Assembly (NCBI GenBank): GCA_963681505.1
Contig: OY811973.1
Coordinates: forward strand, 9,954,559-10,018,558
Length of the DNA: 64,000 bases
From: Eunapius fragilis
Taxonomy: Eukaryota; Porifera; Demospongiae; Spongillida; Spongillidae
Reading direction: 5' to 3'
The notes under the pieces: model-generated
The model's input: the letters and a program-made list of their open reading frames with translations, nothing else
What the model was told of the DNA's origin: nothing
Database searches by the model: none
Translations under genes and position numbers: made by a program
Shown here: one piece after another, positions 52,198 to 64,000 of the stretch
Position numbering within the stretch: the first letter of the stretch is position 1
Layout of the letters: each line of letters starts with the position of its first letter

Positions 52198-52456
52198 GTG
52201 CGCTACTATAGTTATATAGTATTCAATTTTTGTCACGGTTGTACGCGTACCAAAAGCTTGACGTGTCTGGTTTGTTTTCTTCAAAATGCCGTCACGTCGA
52301 TCGCGAAGAGAAAAGAATCGTGCAAAAAAGATTGCAATGTAAATGATGACTGTTGTGTTGGCGAGTCTCAAGATATTGAGGAGCGTGACAGTTTTCAAGA
52401 AGCGCATGAAAAAAAAGAAGACTGTAGTGTCGCCTATGTGCACGCTACACGCGTAT
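52198..52456 (+). pseudogene. Charged open stretch cut by the gypsy LTR
   Basis: A + strand frame contains AKRKESCKKDCNVNDDCCVG then GESQDIEERDSFQEAHEKKE, i.e. Lys/Glu/Asp/Cys-rich, and runs straight into the LTR at 52457. An alternative ATG at 52285 gives MPSRRSRREKNRAKK in another frame. Either could be an interrupted first exon. I do not recognise it. Confidence 0.3.
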
Positions 52457-52656
52457 TGTCAGTAGACTGGATGGTGCAGCCCAATCACGGGCAGCAGGCT
52501 ATATTCAAGAAGAGCGTACTCACACAAGCAATACACTTATATAGGAAATCACAGATGGACAGACTGACTGGCAACTATGACGTCATCTATGGAGCATGCA
52601 CAATGACAGACAGAAAAGGACAGAGACTAGACATAGTCAACAGTACAAATATTACA
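52457..52656 (-). repeat. 3' LTR of the gypsy element
   Basis: About 200 bp starting TGTAATATTTGTACTGTTGA and ending ...CTACTGACA when read on the - strand (TG...CA borders). It is preceded by a polypurine tract AAGGAGAGAGGAAA (52657-52670) and has a TATATAAG box-like motif. I found no second copy at the other end of the element. Confidence 0.55.
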
Positions 52657-52778
52657 TTTCCTCTCTCCTTGCAAAGGCTGCTGCTACAAACGATCAGGTG
52701 GGCGTCAGTCCCTGGTAGACCGACGGAGTGGAACTGGATTTGGAATGGGTTCAGGAACTGCCTGGATTACAGCATCAG

Positions 52779-55700
52779 CTAGAGGTATACTGAGATGTCA
52801 ACCATGGGTGGTCTTTCCTCATCTCTTGTTGCAGCCTTCTCCTGAATGTCTGGAAGGTCAACTACTTTATCCTGCTGTGCTGCTGTAGTCTTCTTAGGGA
52901 CTTGCGGCTCAGGTGTGGGTGACCGAGCCTTTACATGGTCTGTATGACGACGCACAGCTTGACCATCCTCCAGCTGTATCACCACCATGGACACAGGACC
53001 AGACATAGCGGTGACCACTCCTGGGACCCATGTGGGAGAACCATGAAAATTACGTGCATACACCAAATCCCCATTCTGGAACTTGCGATACTTGGCATGT
53101 TGATCATGGGCTTCCTTCTGCAGCTCCTGTCTTTGAGTCACCTTGGGTGAGATGTCTGGATGCAAAAGGTCCAGGTGGGATCGTGGCCGCCAACCCAACA
53201 ACATCTCCGCAGGTGAAAGTCCAGTTGTTGTGTGTGGTGTAAGCCGATACTGAAATAGAAATCTGGCCAGCCTTGTATCCAGATCTCCAGTGGTTTTCAA
53301 AATGGCCTCCTTGAAGGTCTGGACCACTCTCTCAGCTTGTCCATTAGATGATGGATGATAAGGAGCACTTCTCACATGCCTGATGCCATTTCTTTTAACA
53401 AATGTCTGGAACTCAGCACTAGTGAATGCGGAACCGTTATCTGAAACCATCATTTCTGGTAGACCATGCGTGGCAAAAAGGTTTCTCAATACTTTAATGG
53501 CCTGTTGAGAAGAAGGTGTTGTTACCACAGCTACATCTAACCACTTTGAATGCGCATCCACAACGACCATAAACATCTTTCCCAAAAACGGGCCTGCATG
53601 CAAAGTCCAAATGAAGTCGAGACCATGGTCTGGCTGGCCACTCCCACGGGTGCAAGGGGGCCACCGCAGGTGCTTTACCATGTTCCTGACAAGCTTGACA
53701 ACCTTTTACTTTGCCCTCTAAGTCAGCATCAATCCCAGGCCACCAAACAAAACTTCTAGCTAGTCCCTTCATACGCGTGATCCCAGGGTGAGCATCATGC
53801 AGAGTACGCATCACAGCCTCTCTCCCAGCAGGCGGAATAACTACGCGATGCCCCCACAATACACACCCATCCTGCACGCTTAGCTCGCATTCTCTCTGCT
53901 TGTATGGACGAAAAGTCGCATCGTTACTAGCGTGAGCCTGCCATCCAGTCAAAGCCATGTTTCTGACACGGGACAGAATAGGATCTTTATCCGTCCAGGA
54001 CTTTATTTCGGCAGCGGTCACAGGAGAGTCGCCTGTTCTGAGCGTTTCCAACATGAATATGGTGTCCCCGGGAACAGGCACATCTGCAGTACTCTCACTA
54101 AGTGGCAATCTACTGAAAGTATCGGCATTTGCTTGAGAATCACCAGACTTAAACACAATACGATAATTGTAGGCACTTAAAGTCAACGCCCACCGTTGTA
54201 TTCTTGATGACGCCATCGCTGGTACAGGGCGTGTCTCACTGAAGAGATACTGTAGTGGTTTATGATCGGAGTAAATTGTGAAGCTTCTGCCAACAAGGTA
54301 CTGATGGAACTTTTTAACCCCAAAACCGATCGCCAAGCCTTCCTTTTCTATTTGAGAGTATTTGGCTTCGGCAGGTGCTAAGGTACGGGACGCATACGCG
54401 ATCGGCCTCTCAGATCCATCTTTCAGCTGATGAGACAAAACTGCTCCAAACCCGTAGGGTGAAGCATCACATGAAAGGATTAACTCCTTTTCTGGATCAA
54501 AGTGGATCAACAGGCTGGAGGAGGACAGTTGCTGCTTTGCATGGTTGAACGCCGCATCCTGTTCTGCCTCCCAGCACCAAGCAGCACCCTTCCGGAGCAG
54601 CCTATACAGTGGAGCGAGTATGTCAGCCATGTTGGGCAAAAACTTGCCGTAATAATTCAGGAGACCCACAAACGATCTCAGCTGCCCAACGTTCTGAGGT
54701 CTCGGAGCATCCTCTATGGCGCGTTTCTTCCCTTCCGCTGGACGAATGCCATCAGCTGAGATGTGGTGGCCCGGTACTCAACAGAAGGAGCCATGAAGAC
54801 GCATTTGGAGAGCTTTAAGCGTAGTCCATGCTCTTCCAAACGCGACATGACACGATCCAGCGTGTGAAGGTGCTCAGCTTCAGCTGAACCTGAAACGAGA
54901 ATATCATCCAGATAAACAACCACATTGCTTATGTCCCTCAGCAGATTCTCCATTGTCCTTTGAAAAATAGCTGGCGCCGATGCGACACCAAAAGGTAGTC
55001 TGTTGTAGCGATAGAGGCCTTTGTGTGTCGTAATCGTGACGTATTTCTTTGACTCGTCCTCCAGTGCCAACTGTAGATATGCATTTGCAAGGTCCAGCTT
55101 CGCGAACATTTTACACTTCCCCAGGGATGCCAGCAAATCGTCTATGCGAGGAAGAGGATAACATTCCAGATTAGCTACACGATTGACCGTCAACTTATAA
55201 TCGCCACACAGCCTTATGCTGCCGTCACCTTTCACCACCGGTACAACAGGAGCGGCCCACTCTGAAAATTGTATGGCCTCAATCACCCCTAGTTTCTCGA
55301 GCCTCTCCAGCTCCTTTTCCACCTTCTCCCTGACAGCATATGGAACAGCTCGCGGCTTTAAAAAGAGGGGAGTAGCGGTCTCGTTTACATGGATCTTGAC
55401 CAGAGTGCCCTTCAGCAGACCCAACTCATCCTTGAATAGCTCTTTATGCTTGCCCAGTATCTCCTGCAAGGTGCTTTGACTGCTGGTATGGAAAATTCCG
55501 CGATTTAGACGAGATGAAAACCGAAACTTACCAATCCAATCTCTCCCCAGGAGGGACGGCCCATCTCCCCCAATTACCAGTAAGCCCAGATTGGCTTCTT
55601 GTTTCTGGTAACGCACCTGGACTGAAATTCGTCCCAGAATTCGCAGTCTTTCACCAGTATAGGTACGGAGCAACGCATTGGTGTGTTTCAAGGGAGGCCG

Positions 55701-56789
55701 CTCGTTGCATTTTTCTTTCCAAAGCGTCTTGTAGGTGACCTCGCTGATAACCGACGCGGCCGCACCTGTATCAACTTCCATTTCAAGACTAGCCTTATTA
55801 ATCTCCATTGGAACTCTGAACGGCGCTAAGGAAACATTGCTCACGTTGAACAAGGTATACATGTCTTCCACGTCCTCGTCTTTCTCTAACGGCTCTGCGA
55901 GCAGATTTGTCGACCGTTTCCCAGCTCTATTACCGAACTGTTTTTTAACTGTTTGTTCCTTGCTGCGGCACGTTCTTGCCAGATGCCCCTTTTCACCGCA
56001 TTTGTGGCACTCCACAGACCTGAAACGACATTTTGAAGCACTGTGCCTACCTCCGCAACGGAAACAAGGAGTAGGATGGTCGGCCGTTTGATCAGCTGTC
56101 GCCCTCCTTGGTTCCAGAGCGTTGACTGATGTACCCACCCTTGAAATATCTTGTGAACTTTTCTCGGCGAGCTCGGCCGCCTGCGCCAGCTCGAACGCTT
56201 TCGTGAATGTTAGCTTCGGTTCGGCGAAAAGCCTGCGTTGGACTCGAACATCACGTAACCCGCACACCAACCTATCCCGTAACATCTCGTCTAGCGAACC
56301 CCCAAACTCACAGTACTCGGAGAGACGGCGAAACTCAGCGACAAACTGCCCCACTGTCTCAGTCTCTTTTTGGAAACGAGAGTTGAAATAAAACCGTCGC
56401 ACGATACACGAAGATGGTGGTGTCAAATGGTCACGAACCAACTTCACAATTTCTTCGAAAGTCTTGTCGGCCGGCTTTTCGGGAGACACCAGGCTGCGAA
56501 CCAGCTGATATATGTGAGCTCCACAGACGCTGAGCAAGATAGCGCGACGTTTCTCGTCCGTCTTGACGTCGTTTGCAGTGAAGTAGTGCATCAGCCGCTC
56601 GCAGTATGCCGGCCATTCTTCCGCATCTTCATTGAACTGACCCACCGCGCCGCACTGCGCGAAGGCATACCGTATGCGGCGTTGTATATTGCTTTGATAT
56701 TGCACGAAACTGGTCTGCAATCGTCGCGTATGCTGTCTTAGGTACGACTGGAATGCAGACTCCCGATAACTCCGCGGATACGGATACAT
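52779..56789 (-). pseudogene. Gypsy gag-pol, two frameshifts
   Basis: The frame 56789-54714 has gag (DAEEWPAYCERLMHYF), knuckles CFRCGGRHSASKC and CHKCGEKGHLARTC, protease MEVDTGAAASVISE and RT motif VVYLDDILVSG. A one-base loss near 54773 moves the reading to 54669-53494, with RNase H ([18 protein letters not shown]) and the integrase zinc region (H-x-H ... CQAC). A 4-bp duplication near 53597 moves it to 53681-52779, with integrase VSDNGSAFTSAEF and PYHPSSNGQAERVV, the DDE core. The first 40 or so residues do not resemble gag and may derive from flanking sequence. Confidence 0.88.
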
Positions 56790-56990
56790 TGTATATACGT
56801 GTCTGCATACGACCTCTGTATATCAATCAGTATATGTTTCATGACCGTATACTGACTCTCGCAACGTTTCAGCATACGTTTGATGTCTGTATGCAGAGTT
56901 TCGGTATACGAGTGGTTATCGTAGCATATCCCGATCTGTATTCGGCTACTATATCCATTCCCAATAATCAGTAATAACATGAGTTGCAAA
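56700..56990. repeat. GTATACG/GCATACG-rich segment at gypsy 5' junction
   Basis: Around ten scattered occurrences of the 6-7 mers GCATACG, GTATACG, GTATATAC and their complements in 290 bp, next to the point where gag similarity stops. It may be the remains of a leader/LTR or an unrelated repeat. Confidence 0.4.
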
Positions 56991-58500
56991 CTTTATATAA
57001 TGGAATTACAACGACATGAATAAGCAGTACGAAATTCTGCTTTCTATAGTTCTTTCTTCCATCATCCATGCAGCTTTGCATCCATTCTGTCCTGGAGTTG
57101 AGGTAATGTGCGCGTCAAGTCAGTAGCCACGGATAATCATCCATGACTTACTGGAAGCAACTGAAACGCTGTGTACATAGAGTGCGCATAGCAAGCTCTT
57201 CAGCGGGTACTACTTTCCTTTTCTAGGGCAGGTTCGATCCTTTGTTTAGTAGTGGAGCAGTGGTTTTATGCTGTGCTTGCTGTCGGCTTTCTGTATTAAA
57301 GAACACGCTACGGTAAATGTCAAAACGGTACACATTTTCCAACGTACATGTCAATGAGTTTACTTGCCAAGCGTACGTTCGATTTCTGTCTTCAGCGGTG
57401 TACTTCTAATGTGCTATTTATTGTAAAGAACACGGCATTGAAAAGACTGTACCTTTTTATGTTTTCTTCGTAAATCGATTTGCCTGGTTTGAGTTTAAAA
57501 GAACACTGACACACGTTCAACACTTACTACGATCCCTGCACAAGTGAATTCCACCGTAGAATTTCCACGCAGCAGCGAGTTCATTTTTTTTTTTGACACG
57601 CGAATAACTACGGAAGATGAAACGCATGGCCAAATTGAGCATCATTACACAACCATAATGACCACTTACCTTCGTTGATCTCTCTGCCTACCTAGAGAGA
57701 CATCTACTTTTCATACTGCCTCGCCCTAGTAAGCGCCAAAATACACGTGACGCGACTGACGATTACTTTTAATAACCTCCAATCGAAGCCCACCTGAGGT
57801 TCTAAGCCCTGTGGATATGAAATGTTTTCTGCGTAATGCATGATCAGATCATTGATGTGTGTATGTGCTTTTTCTAGCGGCCTACAAACAATTTATATAG
57901 GCCTGGAACTTTTTTTTACACCAGGGCATCAAGACAACTGGCTGTCACGGTCATGCAAGTATTAAGCTGTGATTGACTTTGCTCCGTCGATGAGCGCACC
58001 ATGTATATCACACCCACGTTGAGAGCTGTGCTGATGATGTGGTCGGGGAGCATCAGTGTACAGGGGCTAATATCTAAAAGGAGGATTGCAGGTAAGACCC
58101 GCGATATGAAAAGCAGGGGGGGAGGGTTCTGTACGCTTCAGTGCCGATACGCATAGAGGGGGGGGGGGGGGGAGGAGGAGGGTGCTGCCTAGCGGAAGAG
58201 GGGGAGGAACCTTATATGAAATGGTGGGGGTTGCAACCCCACCTCCCTGTATCCGCCCATGATGTACTGTACTACCCCACAATCATGTATGTCTCTGATT
58301 TGTGGCTGCAGCGGCTTCTTCTAAAAAAGCACATGTTGTCATCATATGTCTCTTGGCCTAGCTGGCCTCAGTTAAACGTAATGCCCGCCCCCCGCCCCAA
58401 ATCTGCACTTCATTTTCTATTGTATGTGTGTGTGCCCTTAGGTATTATACATTTTTCTGTTGGTTGAGTACAACAAATTTGACAGAAACTTAGCTCCCTC
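56991..58500. other. Non-coding region right of the gypsy element
   Basis: No supported gene. T-run at 57586-57595 and an interrupted G-run at 58158-58183. A short segment at 58215-58262 (GGGGTTGCAACCCC then CCTCCCTGTATCCGCCCATG) looks like one terminus of a common MITE type but a clear opposite terminus was not found. Confidence 0.4.
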
Positions 58501-58504
58501 CCAA

Positions 58505-58802
58505 ATGCAAGGGCGTAGACTAGTTTTTAAGGGTAGGGGGGCTATATGTCTTTTGCGTGCGCGTGGGTTTTGTTTGTGAATACGATGTTGTTGCTCTCCT
58601 GGCTTGCTACACAGAAACCAAACAGTTGTACACTTCCAACTCAATCGTGTGTAACGCAATTGTAATACATGCGTGTGACTCTATTGAATAGCGCGCACTT
58701 TACAATTGATTATCAACAACTTCAGAAATTTTAATAACTCAACTGCAAAAATCTGGGGGGGCTAAAGTCCCCTGCCCCCCTCCCTTGTCTATGCCCTTGC
58801 AA
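58505..58802. mobile_element. MITE with GCAAGGGCRTAGAC termini
   Basis: GCAAGGGCGTAGACTAG at 58507 and, on the opposite strand, TGCAAGGGCATAGACAAGGG ending at about 58802, each followed by a G-rich run. About 295 bp, no coding capacity. A clean target duplication could not be fixed; AATG near both ends is a weak candidate. Confidence 0.6.
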
Positions 58803-59405
58803 TGTGATTGGCTGACAGAATGTGACGCTGCCATATGCTTGATGGGGTTTAATGTGCACATAGTGATTGTCAGTCTAAACTTTTCTGTGTTGGTGTTTGG
58901 TGAATTTTTTAGGCAGATTCCAGTTGAATGTTCATTGACAGCGAGACAGGACAACATAACAAGATGTTGAACTGGAGAGTTCAAGACATAAAATGGAACT
59001 GTGTGTGTCTTTTGTAATGTGATATGGGAGTGGTTTTTCTGTAGGTTTTTCCATGAGCCGTGTTAGGGCCCACCCCTCCAAGTGCATACACATGGCTCAT
59101 TGTGTGTTGTGTTGTAATGCTATGTCTATGTGGTTATGTGTGAGCGTGCAAAATGAATTTGAACCAAATTGATGATTGACAGGGAGGTGGGGGCATCACG
59201 TGGTGCAGCACATGGGGAGGGAGGGACCATGAGTTTCATGCACCCATGATGTGTCAAGCGTGTGAGTACACTTACCTTGTTCGTTGTATAGTGTTCATGT
59301 GTAATAAGCAAACGCATCCACAGACAGTTGTGCACAGAGTCTGCGTCTCACAGGTGACTATGAGTACATTTGTTTCAGCTGGAAAGAAACAAATGTACAG
59401 TAATC

Positions 59406-59450
<45 letters not shown>

Positions 59451-60900
59451 CTTTGTATCCCACCCTTAGGACTCATCGACATCTGGTTTGGATTTTCAGG
59501 CCCATCTTGTCATTAAGGAACACCATTAAGTATAGATTAGTACACCTTTGTGGATTCAATTTGTTAAACTCCCACTGTCATGACTTATGTTCACTTGTCT
59601 CATGGTGCATGGGAACCAGAGACCTCAAACCAATGCTTTCAGTCTGCCACTGCATAGTCCAAACTATGCAACACTAGTACTAATGTCATCCACTCTGACC
59701 CTGTTTGTGTAGTGCATGATGAAATCATGCTGGAACCTAGCTTTAATTTAGAATCGGTGTTAACATTATAATACACTTGTTTTCACGCTTATAGTCGATT
59801 TAAGTGCAACAGAAATCGACTGAGCGGGGTACATTTCACTGTATTCGGAAAAAGATAAAGTTTGGTCATGCTAAAATATCGCCGATATCGGATTGGAATT
59901 AGGGCTCATATATAAACTGCAATTGAGTACTGCATTCAGAATAGCAATAACTGAAGCTGCAGTACACAGAAATTAATTCCGTTATTGCTTTCCAATGTAT
60001 TCTGTACTTCATACTTGCATTTATAATCATTTCAACTTTGGCTTTGTGCAACAGATTTGTTCAGTGGGTGACTCACTGACATCTGTTTGATGATATATCT
60101 TTGGACATCAATTTCAGTGTTATTGTGCCCCGCCTACACTGATATAGACGACTTATTAACGTGCAATAGAAGCTATCGCGATCAAGGGGTACATTCCATT
60201 GTGTAACGAATGTTTTAAAGTCACAGAATAACTTTGGTCGTTCTGTTCAGATTTTAATAACATACATAAAATCATATTACAATTCATAGGCATATATCAT
60301 AATATACATGTCCAGCAATTTCGGACATCCATAGACGTCTGTACATTGAAAACTCATGTAAAGTATTTGATTTCTTTCTAACATGAACGCAGTAGGATTA
60401 TTATTTTAAATGTAACGCATTCTTTTATTTTTCACTTTCTTGCGAGCAGAAGAATCAGCAACAAAATTAATTACTTTTGCTAATTACGTAATAATCTTTA
60501 TTTAGAGCCAATAATGATTAATAACATGCCAATGGTGGGCATGTTATTAATCATTATTAAACACAGAGCAAGTTATATGTGCTCATTGTGCTGGTGCGTG
60601 TGTGAGTGGGAGGAGCGTGTCGTTTTCTAAATGCTCGTAATGGCCTCTGGTTAAAAACGTTTGAAAATTTCTTTCATCGGCGTACTAAATCGACGTCGGC
60701 GTGTATCAACCTGTTTTGTACGACTGCGTAAGTTAACCGTCCGTTGCTATATCATCTTCACACGATTGCGCATGACAAGTACACCACGCGCGCGCACACA
60801 AGCATTCACACATACGACCAGCTCTTTTTCCAGGGTGTATATTAGGAAGAATCTCTTTTAAGAATCTCTTTAGCTGATGCAGTATAACCGGTTGAGTTGG
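58803..60900. other. Non-coding region with (AC)n tract
   Basis: (AC)n at 59410-59448. No exon with splice or motif support on either strand. Includes the perfect hairpin at 60510-60558. Confidence 0.45.
60510..60558. repeat. Perfect 21-bp hairpin
   Basis: AATAATGATTAATAACATGCC at 60510-60530, loop AATGGTG (7 nt), then the exact complement at 60538-60558. It could be a fold-back element core or a transcribed hairpin. Nothing adjacent identifies it. Confidence 0.75.
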
Positions 60901-60975
60901 TCTGCACCCTGGGTTAAATATCTCTAGCCGCTAGTCATTTATGTCATCTGGGCGTGGTCTATACCCTGGGCAGGA

Positions 60976-61031
<56 letters not shown>

Positions 61032-61400
61032 CAGTGTATACACACAGACACACATCCTAGGGTGTATATATTAGAAAGAATCTTATTAGCTGATGCTGAT
61101 GTAACCTGTTGGGTTGATCTGTACCCTGGGCAAGAATGGGTTAAATATCTCTAGCTGCTAGTCAGTTGTGTCTTGTGGGTGTGGTCTATACCCTGGGAAA
61201 GATTGGGTTAAATCTATCTAGTTTAGTTGCTAGGGTGTGGCCTGTACCCTGGGCAAGAATGGGTTAATGTTTAAATCTCCCAAGCTGCATGCTGGGCAGT
61301 TGGTCTGGGCAAGAATTCAGATTTCTAGCCACTAGTCGTTTTAATGTCTGGGTGTGGCCTGTACCCCAGTAAGGGCCGCTGGTCATTATAATGCATGGGT
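60880..61400. repeat. Irregular tandem repeat with GT and CA microsatellites
   Basis: Five or six diverged copies of a unit with TGTACCCTGGGCAAGAATGG, GTTAAATATCTCTAGC, GCTAGTCA and GGTGTGGTCTATACC, interrupted by (GT)n at 60979-61030 and followed by (CA)n at 61413-61460. Unit length about 70-110 bp because of indels. Confidence 0.75.
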
Positions 61401-61411
61401 GTGGTCTGTAC

Positions 61412-61461
<50 letters not shown>

Positions 61462-61499
61462 ACATACTCTCCCAGTTCTTTTTCCTGGGGTGGTTTGTT

Positions 61500-62420
61500 C
61501 ACATCCAATGCCTATGTACATATGTGGTTGTGTATTTGTCTGTTCCAGTTATCTTTATCTGATTGTGGATACTTCTATTTTTATTGAAGGGATAAATAAA
61601 GTACATGGTATCTCCCAGCTAGCTGAGTGATGAAGAGAAGCTTACTGTTACTACCCAAATATTGTACTGACACCTGTGCTCTCTTCAGGATGGTGGATGG
61701 CCTGTAACAAGGTTCCTCTGGTTGTGAGTTCTATCTCTAAGCACTGTGTATGTGTATGTCCCAATCCCCTCCTCCCCTTTGAAGGGCTTAGTGTAGGAGA
61801 GGATGTGTGGTGAACTTTCTGGTTAAGGAATGGATTAAAAAGAACCCTGTGGGTGTGGTGAATTTTCCAGGATTGTGAGGGATTAAGTAACATAGCCGAC
61901 AAAAAAGAGCCCTGTGGGTGCGGTGAACTTTCTGGTTAGGTGTGAGGGGTTAAGGAACATAGCCGACAATCCACACACTCCTCACCACACCCACAGGGTT
62001 CTTTTTTGTCAGCTGTGTTCCAATAGTGTAAAGGGTGAAGCCAGATCTAGCAAAAAGAGCCCTGTACTTTTTGAGGGAGCTAAGCTTACTGTTTGTTAAT
62101 ATTATATTCATATCCAAAGCCCATGTACATATGTGGTTGTGTATTTGTTTGTTCCAGCTGCCTATATGTACCTTTATCTGATTGTGGATGGTGAGGTCTC
62201 TATTTTTTATTACATGTACAGGGATATGGTATCTCCCAGCTAGCTAGGTGATGAAGAGAAGCTTATTGTGACCAGCCAAATATCATACTGACACCTGTGC
62301 TCTCTTCAGGATGGTGGATGGTCTGTAACAAGGTTGCTCTGGTTGTGAGTTCCATCTACGCACTGTGTATGTCCCAATCCCCTCCTCCCCTTTGAAGGGC
62401 TTAGTGCAGGAAAGGACATA
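61500..62420. repeat. Direct duplication with internal inverted repeat
   Basis: The segment 61505-61800 recurs at 62115-62410 (shared CCCATGTACATATGTGGTTG-type start, GGTATCTCCCAGCTAGCT, GACACCTGTGCTCTCTTCAG, CCTCCCCTTTGAAGGGCTTA). Between them, 61893-61926 and 61982-62014 form an imperfect inverted pair (GACAAAAAAGAGCCCTGTGG against its complement). Confidence 0.75.
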
Positions 62421-62776
62421 TGAGGCACTCTACCTTTCGTAGAGGAGGAGGGGGTGGGACTAAGCCCTTCAGAGGGGTGGAGGAGTGGAACTAAGCCCTT
62501 CAGAGGGGAGGAGGGGGTGATACATATAGAGGCACAAAATGCAGAAGGGGTTGGGAAGTGTACAGTCAGTAAGCCTTTCAAAGTATGTATTTGATAAGGG
62601 TCATGTTAGCAGCTGCAGTTTATAGCCGGGGAGTTCACCTTTGACAGCTAGTCTGAGCAAACACTTTGTAAAATAGTAACGTAGTTTATAAGTACCTTTC
62701 ACAAATGCTTTATATTTGCATTTGTCATGTGGGCTCCACATCTACACGCTGTTTGTTCTTGTGTGTGCGTGCTTGT

Positions 62777-62819
<43 letters not shown>

Positions 62820-64000
62820 GCTTGCTTGCTTGCCAGTTACCGTATGTACTGGCCCACCCAAAACATTCTAGATACTGACACCTGCTGCACATGCATGACC
62901 AGTGACAGCAGCCAAACTGGGTTGACCAAAACATCACCCAGGTCTCCTGGTTGTTACCTCAGGATACATATGTAAGGAACTAGTCTATTACCCAGACCCT
63001 TGTACGTTAACGTCTGTGGAAAGTTTATATCACTGCTGCATAGGGAGTATCATCCACATCTGAGTATACTATGTCGCATCTCTCTTTCCACCGCCGCTCC
63101 CTTCCCCGCTCTATAGACACGCCCATGTGTTTGTCCCATGCCACACCTTTAAATACATCTGATGTTTAACAGTATTCCCTGTACTCTTGTAAGCCCACGG
63201 GGGTACGGTGGCAATGCAGACAGACATGCTGATGTGTGCCATAATCACTCCAGCTTGACATTGACACATTTGTTTGTACTGGACCTACTTGGGGTTGTGT
63301 GTGTGTGTGTGTGTATGTGTGTGTGCGTGGTGTGTGTGTGTGTGTGTGACATGTTGCCCTGTTACTGGGAACTAACCCATTGACAATGCGCATGTTATAT
63401 GTTGGGCCATTTCATTTACCCTCTTCTGTCATTATATGATTGTGAAACTGTACCTCCATTCTTATTGCCTTGCTAACACACTTATTTATAAAGTTGTATG
63501 GTTATTGATTAAAGTTGTTTTTGATATCTTAAAAAGGCACACCTACTGACAAGTTACAATATCATAGAGGCATGCGGTTTAATGAACTAGGTTACACAGG
63601 CAGATCTTTTCTGGCACCCTCAGTGACTCTGTTGTTTTTGGCAATGTCATATCAGAACAGCCTTAGGGGTTGTGGCACATGCCAACTAACAACTGTACAA
63701 CAAAGAATTAACTACACTCCAACCATGTACAACCCATATCTGGTGTTGGCTGTAGGGTGTAGGGCACACAACTGTACATGTGTAACTGAAAATCTATTTA
63801 AACCATGGACAGTGAATGGTTTCACCTACTGAGGGACATTCTCTGATGTTTAGGCAGCATAGGTCATGTGGTACGGAGGGAGGAGTGGGGGGGGGGGTTG
63901 GGGTGCATGTCAACTGACCTTTGTGTAACCTACAATTGCTATTAATTGCTATTACCTGACTCCAGCAATGGACAAAAAGACAGTTAATATTTTCCCCTAT
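62421..64000. other. Right end of window, non-coding with microsatellites
   Basis: Short tandem CCCTTCAGAGGGG-type repeats at 62430-62525, (GT)n at 62777-62816 and 63295-63348, a G-run near 63887. A frame at 63572-63832 has no start context, motif or splice support, so it is not called. Confidence 0.45.

Larger units (their letters stand above)
52457..56790 (-). mobile_element. Ty3/gypsy LTR retrotransposon, 5' LTR missing
   Basis: Order on the - strand: gag with two CCHC knuckles, protease, RT, RNase H, integrase (HHCC then DDE), polypurine tract, LTR. This gag-PR-RT-RH-INT order is diagnostic of Ty3/gypsy. The 5' LTR and leader are not detectable beyond about 56700, where sequence becomes rich in GTATACG/GCATACG motifs. 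The coding region carries two frameshifts. Confidence 0.85.

Noticed and set aside
63572-63832. 86-codon frame near the window end
   Set aside because: No recognisable motif, no acceptor or donor pattern, and several equally long chance frames nearby.

Overview
The window looks like animal nuclear DNA. It has short spliced exons with GT..AG borders, immunoglobulin-like and fibronectin type III (FN3) domains in a single-pass receptor, several classes of eukaryotic transposable element, and many microsatellites. The mix of a C-rich Ig/FN3 receptor, an RLE-type non-LTR retrotransposon with a Cys-rich head, and divergent short-exon transposons suggests a sponge (demosponge) or another early-branching animal. 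That assignment is inference. I see no rRNA, tRNA or CRISPR.

The dominant structure is a very large inverted repeat. Bases 1-17037 reappear, reverse-complemented, at 32861-48523, with about 1-2% substitutions in the stretches I compared, plus several large indels. The left arm runs off the window start, so its outer end is unknown. Each arm carries, from outside in: a remnant of an RLE retrotransposon; an Ig/FN3 transmembrane receptor gene pointing toward the centre (+ strand in the left arm, - strand in the right); a second RLE retrotransposon in one of its introns; a palindromic MITE plus another element splitting one Ig-like exon; then minisatellites, microsatellites and a retroelement C-terminal relic. 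The two arms have decayed in different ways. The left arm keeps all receptor exons and the whole retrotransposon, which has two frameshifts. The right arm keeps a long open retrotransposon frame but lost 1.24 kb covering the retrotransposon 3' end and one FN3 half-exon.

The 15.8-kb spacer between the arms (17038-32860) has two parts. At 17040-20592 lies a TIR-type DNA transposon with two divergent genes, one a coherent 5-exon gene of 165 codons, next to a fragment of a related element. At 20790-32860 lie about five tandem copies of a 2.5-3 kb higher-order repeat, with a 25-bp satellite expanded to about 36 units at 27911-28822 and recurring at both arm tips. The higher-order repeat modules run in the same direction as the right arm and are partly present in both arms.

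Right of the inverted repeat (48524-64000): the rest of the outer RLE remnant, a second palindromic MITE, a G/T-rich minisatellite, a transposon 5' module with a K/R-rich exon, a 5'-truncated and frameshifted Ty3/gypsy element (52457-56790, - strand), and about 7 kb of mostly non-coding DNA with (CA)n/(GT)n tracts, a MITE, a perfect hairpin and a local direct duplication.

The main caution is that the inverted repeat could be a true palindromic duplication or two haplotypes fused head-to-head by assembly through the repetitive spacer. Sequence alone does not settle this.
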